From contig NZ_LT607750.1 in the NCBI RefSeq assembly GCF_900090235.1, positions 4,703,001 to 4,767,000 on the forward strand: 64,000 nucleotides of DNA, read 5' to 3'. Each line of letters begins with the position of its first letter. Position 1 is the stretch's first letter. The notes beneath the pieces are model-generated. The model ran no database searches. It was not told the DNA's origin and worked only from the letters and a program-made list of their open reading frames with translations. The DNA is from Micromonospora echinaurantiaca. Lineage in GTDB: Bacteria > Actinomycetota > Actinomycetes > Mycobacteriales > Micromonosporaceae. Of the stretch, positions 61,047 to 64,000 are shown piece by piece. Position numbers and translations under genes: made by a program.

Positions 61047-61598
61047 ATGCTCACCATCCGCCGCGAAGAGCCCGATGACGCGGAGGCGGTCGCCCGGGTG
61101 CACGTGCACGGCTGGCAGGCCGGGTACGCCGGGCTGATGCCGGACGAGGTGCTGGCCCGGCTGAACGTGGCGGCCTGGGCACAGCGCCGCCGCGACGTCG
61201 GCACCGCCGACCCGGAGCACCCGTTCACCACCCTGCTCGCCGAGGTCGACGGCGTGCTCGCCGGCTTCACCACGTTCGGCCCGTACCGCAACAACCAGGA
61301 CCGGGGCGACCTCGACCCGGCGTACGGCGAGGTGCTGGCGGTGTACGTCGAGCCGGCGCACTGGGGCGACGGCACGGCCCGGGCGCTGCTCGCGGCCGCC
61401 CGCGCCGGGCTGCGTGAGCGCGGCTGGGTCGAGTACCGGCTCTGGGTGCTGGCGGGCAACCACCGGGCCCGCCGGTTCTACCAGCGGGCCGGGCTGTCAC
61501 CGGACGGTGAGCGGTCGACCTATCCGGTGCCGCTCGCCGGCGGCCGCCCGCCCGTCGGGCTCGTCGAGCTGCGGTACGCCGGCCGCCTCGACGGCTGA
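61047..61598 (+). CDS. GNAT family N-acetyltransferase
   Basis: 183 residues: [29 protein letters not shown] start, acetyl-CoA strand [20 protein letters not shown] and [13 protein letters not shown] near residue 140 show a complete GNAT fold. Substrate unknown. The last 102 nt overlap the 3' end of the convergent glycosyltransferase gene. Divergent from the HTH_42 glycosylase (78 nt between starts). Confidence 0.85.
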   Translation: MLTIRREEPDDAEAVARVHVHGWQAGYAGLMPDEVLARLNVAAWAQRRRDVGTADPEHPFTTLLAEVDGVLAGFTTFGPYRNNQDRGDLDPAYGEVLAVYVEPAHWGDGTARALLAAARAGLRERGWVEYRLWVLAGNHRARRFYQRAGLSPDGERSTYPVPLAGGRPPVGLVELRYAGRLDG

Positions 61599-62774
61599 CC
61601 CGGCGGGCGCCGCCGGACGGCGGATCGGCAGGAACGCCAGCAGGGCCAGGCTGATCCAGACGTACGTGTTGGCGCCGAGGAAACCGTCCACCCCGGTGAA
61701 GTCCTTCTCCCAGGCCCAGACGATCCGGCTGGTCAGGAAGCCGTACCCGACGGCGGCGGCGGCCAGCAGCACCCGGCGTCGGCGGCTGCCGGCCGGCGCG
61801 GCCATGCCGTTGTCCACCAGCAGGATCAGCCCGGGCAGCAGCCAGACCAGGTGGTGCACCCAGGTGACCGGGCTGACCAGGCACATCACCGCGCCGGTGA
61901 GGGCCAGGCCGGTCGCCTCGTCGCCGGCGGCCGCCGCGGCCCCGGCGCGCCAGGCCCACAGCGCCACCGTCGCGGCCACCAGCACCAGCCAGGCCAGGGT
62001 GCTCGGCCGCTCCGGGTCGAGCCGGGCCACCACCCCGCGCAGCGACTGGTTGGAGACGAACGCCAGCTCGCCCACCCGCCCGGTGTTCCACAGCGCCTCG
62101 GTCCAGAACTCCCGGGAGGCATCCGGGAAAAGCGCCGCGGCGACGAGGGTGGCCACGGCGGCGGTGACGATCGACGTGACCGCCGCCCGCCAGCGGCGGG
62201 TGACCAGCAGGTAGACGATGAAGATGCCCGGGGTCAGCTTGATCGCGGTGGCCAGGCCGATGCCCACTCCGGCCCACCGGCTGCCGCCGGGCAGCAGGCG
62301 CAGCAGGTCGACCGCGACGAGGAAGAGCAGCAGCGTGTTGACCTGGCCGAAGTTGACCGTCTCGCGCATCGGCTCGTACGCGGCGACCAGGCAGAGCGCG
62401 ACGGCCAGGGCGAACCAGCGGGTCCACCCGGCCCGGCGGGCGACCGGGTCGAGCAGCCAGAAGATCAACACGGCGCTGGTCAGCACGCTGAGGGTCACGC
62501 TCACGGCGATCGCCGCGAGCCACGGCAGGTACGCCATCGGCAGCATGACCAGGGCGGCGAACGGCGGGTAGGTGAAGCCGTACTGGGTGCCCGGCTTGAG
62601 GAAGTCGTAGATCTCGCCGCCGTCGTGCACCCACCAGGTGAGCGCGCCGTAGTAGACCTTCAGGTCGAAGAAGCCGTGCCGCACGGCGGCCACGGAGAGG
62701 AAGGCGGTCACCGCGACGGCGAGCGCGAGCACGCCGACGACCTGCGCCGCCGTCCTTCTGGCACCCTGGGCCAC
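61497..62774 (-). CDS. GT87 family polyprenyl-phosphate-mannose-dependent mannosyltransferase
   Basis: 425-residue integral membrane protein with about 10 helices, of the GT-C type. FFDLKVYYGALTWW carries the conserved catalytic Asp in the first external loop, and YGFTYPPFAALVMLP and NFGQVNTLLLFLV are GT87 signatures (PimE and relatives add alpha-1,2-mannose). It would use a lipid-linked sugar for cell-envelope glycans. GTG 62774 is preceded by GAGGGAGG. Its last 34 codons overlap the convergent acetyltransferase gene; the C-terminus there ([12 protein letters not shown]) looks unlike membrane protein and may be a drifted tail. Confidence 0.85.
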   Translation of the reverse strand: MAQGARRTAAQVVGVLALAVAVTAFLSVAAVRHGFFDLKVYYGALTWWVHDGGEIYDFLKPGTQYGFTYPPFAALVMLPMAYLPWLAAIAVSVTLSVLTSAVLIFWLLDPVARRAGWTRWFALAVALCLVAAYEPMRETVNFGQVNTLLLFLVAVDLLRLLPGGSRWAGVGIGLATAIKLTPGIFIVYLLVTRRWRAAVTSIVTAAVATLVAAALFPDASREFWTEALWNTGRVGELAFVSNQSLRGVVARLDPERPSTLAWLVLVAATVALWAWRAGAAAAAGDEATGLALTGAVMCLVSPVTWVHHLVWLLPGLILLVDNGMAAPAGSRRRRVLLAAAAVGYGFLTSRIVWAWEKDFTGVDGFLGANTYVWISLALLAFLPIRRPAAPAGSAVEAAGVPQLDEPDGRAAAGERHRIGRPLTVR

Positions 62775-62809
62775 CGTCGCCTCCCTCGCCCTGCGTAGGC
62801 TTCCGTCCC

Positions 62810-63391
62810 ATGGCTCTCGGGTACGTCCGCCCGGCGCGTCCGGAGGACGCCGGCGAGATCGCACGCATCCAGCTCGCGACCTGGCGGGTCGCCTATCGCC
62901 GGATCCTGCCCCGGCACGTGCTCGACAACCTGGACGAGGCGTGGCTCGCCCGGCGGTGGAGCGTCGCGGTGCAGGAGCCGCCGTCGCCCAGTCACCGGGT
63001 GCTGGTCGCCGTCGAACAGGCCGAGCAATCGTATCTGGTGGGGTTCGCCGCCTCCGGTCCGGCCGACGCCGAGGCGCTCGCCCCGGGCGAGCCGGCCGAG
63101 GCCCTCGGTGCGGACGTGGTGGCGGTCACCGACCTGCTGGTCGAGCCGCGCTGGGGCCGGCGGGGGCACGGCAGCCGGCTGCTCGCCGCGAGCGTGGACC
63201 TGTGGCGGGAGGACGGTTTCGCCCGGGCGGTGGCCTGGGCGTTCGACGGCGACGAGGCGACCCGGAAGTTCCTCACCAGCACCGGCTGGGAGGCCGACGG
63301 CGCCGCCCGCGCCCTCGACGTGGACGACATGCTCGTCCCCCAGCTCCGCCTGCACGTCGCCGTACCCACCGAGCCGGTCCCCGCCGACTGA
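62810..63391 (+). CDS. GNAT family N-acetyltransferase
   Basis: 193 residues. VRPARPEDAGEIARIQLATWRVAYRRILP at the start, VTDLLVEPRWGRRGHGSRLLAA as the acetyl-CoA loop, and EATRKFLTSTGWEADG near the end. Resembles the other GNAT 1.2 kb upstream in overall plan but is not a close copy. Divergent from the GT87 gene with 35 nt between starts; TAGGCT 8 nt before ATG is a possible -10. Acceptor unknown. Confidence 0.85.
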   Translation: MALGYVRPARPEDAGEIARIQLATWRVAYRRILPRHVLDNLDEAWLARRWSVAVQEPPSPSHRVLVAVEQAEQSYLVGFAASGPADAEALAPGEPAEALGADVVAVTDLLVEPRWGRRGHGSRLLAASVDLWREDGFARAVAWAFDGDEATRKFLTSTGWEADGAARALDVDDMLVPQLRLHVAVPTEPVPAD

Positions 63392-63413
63392 CCCCCCCGT
63401 CCGGTGGCGGGGT

Positions 63414-64000
63414 TCAGCCCTTGTCGGAACCGTCGTTGGCGTCGCGGACGAAGTAGCGCTGGAACACCACGAAGATGATCGCGACCGGGATGGTGGCCAG
63501 CAGGGCGGCGCCGAGCTTGAGCGGGTACTGGCTGCCCTTGCCGAGCGAGCCGCTGACCAGGTCGGCCAGGCCGCGCGGCAGGGTGAACAGGTCCGGGTCC
63601 TGGACCGCCACCAGGCTGTGCGGGAACTCGTTCCAGGAGCCCTGGAACGACAGGATGGTCAGGGTGATCAGCGCCGGCTTCGCCATCGGCAGCACCACCG
63701 ACCAGAAGGTGCGGAAGACGCCCGCGCCGTCGATCCGGGCCGCCTCCTCGACGCTGACCGGGATCGACTCGAAGAACTGCTTCATGATGAACACGCCGGC
63801 CGCGTCGGCGAGCAGCGGCACGATCAGCCCGGCGTAGCTGTTGTAGATGCCGAGCTGGTTGAGCACCAGGAACTTCGGGATCAGCAGCACCACGCCGGGC
63901 ACCGCCAGCACCGCGACGACCGCGGCGAAGAGCCCGGCCCGGCCGCGGAACCGCAGCCGGGCCAGCGCGTAGCCGGCCAGCGAGTCGAAGAACACCCGGC
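63414..64000 (-). CDS. Carbohydrate ABC transporter permease (5' truncated)
   Basis: The C-terminal 195 residues of a MalG-type permease; the 5' end lies beyond the window. The frame stays open through the edge. Helices VVAVLAVPGVVLLIPKFLV and GLIVPLLADAAGVF, and the EAA loop EEAARIDGAGVFRTFWSVVLP that contacts the ATPase, are intact. It would form the import channel with a MalF-like partner and sugar-binding protein presumably encoded upstream, outside the window. The sugar cannot be inferred. Confidence 0.9.
   Translation of the reverse strand, partial: RVFFDSLAGYALARLRFRGRAGLFAAVVAVLAVPGVVLLIPKFLVLNQLGIYNSYAGLIVPLLADAAGVFIMKQFFESIPVSVEEAARIDGAGVFRTFWSVVLPMAKPALITLTILSFQGSWNEFPHSLVAVQDPDLFTLPRGLADLVSGSLGKGSQYPLKLGAALLATIPVAIIFVVFQRYFVRDANDGSDKG

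Overview
The window is very GC-rich actinomycete chromosome. Gene density is high, with strong G/C at third codon positions, many GTG starts, many 4-nt stop/start overlaps and several apparently leaderless promoters. Gene content and order suggest a spore-forming Micromonosporaceae member, most like Micromonospora or Salinispora. That taxonomic call is inference from family content; there is no rRNA gene to confirm it.

Layout. (1) 1-3.2 kb: the gluABCD glutamate ABC importer, 5'-truncated, closed by a strong bidirectional terminator. (2) 3.2-8.6 kb, minus strand: rny, a BKACE-family enzyme, recX, recA and a DUF3046 gene. recA carries both a LexA-box candidate and a PafBC/RecA-NDp-type promoter. 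(3) 8.5-20 kb: MFS exporter, acyl-CoA dehydrogenase, acetyltransferase, UdgX uracil-DNA glycosylase, a 39-residue membrane protein, a MocR-type regulator divergent from a PNPOx-GNAT fusion plus LysE exporter, Spo0M, and two CNNM/HlyC membrane proteins. (4) 20-28 kb: a secreted M28 aminopeptidase and a six-gene Mrp Na+/H+ antiporter operon with A and B fused. (5) 28.4-41 kb: an Lhr-type helicase, lipoprotein, acetyltransferase, SAM hydrolase, Nei glycosylase, and a 1208-residue protein with a multicopper-oxidase fold that has lost nearly all copper ligands and carries three FN3 domains. (6) 41-46.5 kb: rimO-pgsA-cinA-clgR-pspA-pspM, an envelope-stress and protein quality block. (7) 46.6-48.4 kb: ornithine cyclodeaminase-like gene and a guanidine-III riboswitch in front of a Gdx/SugE exporter. 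(8) 48.5-59 kb: ftsK, two YbjN-domain genes, an alpha-lytic-type protease, rnj, dapA and thyX. (9) 59-64 kb: DUF2752 protein, HTH_42 (YcaQ-like) glycosylase, two acetyltransferases, a GT87 glycosyltransferase and a truncated sugar ABC permease.

How the genes fit together. Genome maintenance recurs: recA/recX, UdgX, Nei, Lhr, HTH_42 and the FtsK translocase. RNA turnover is represented by both RNase Y and RNase J. The order thyX-dapA-rnj ... ftsK ... pgsA-(cinA)-clgR-pspA-pspM ... DUF3046-recA-recX matches the backbone known from Mycobacterium tuberculosis, here spread out by inserted accessory genes. gluABCD near recX resembles Streptomyces.

Most notable: the copper-ligand-less oxidase-FN3 fusion; the guanidine-III riboswitch/gdx pair; a 103-bp nested hairpin with a triple 9-mer, flanked by 6-bp direct repeats, next to thyX; a perfect 20-bp inverted repeat between pgsA and cinA; the two-gene YbjN operon; and the dual DNA-damage control of recA. 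No phage, IS transposase, CRISPR, tRNA or rRNA was recognised.
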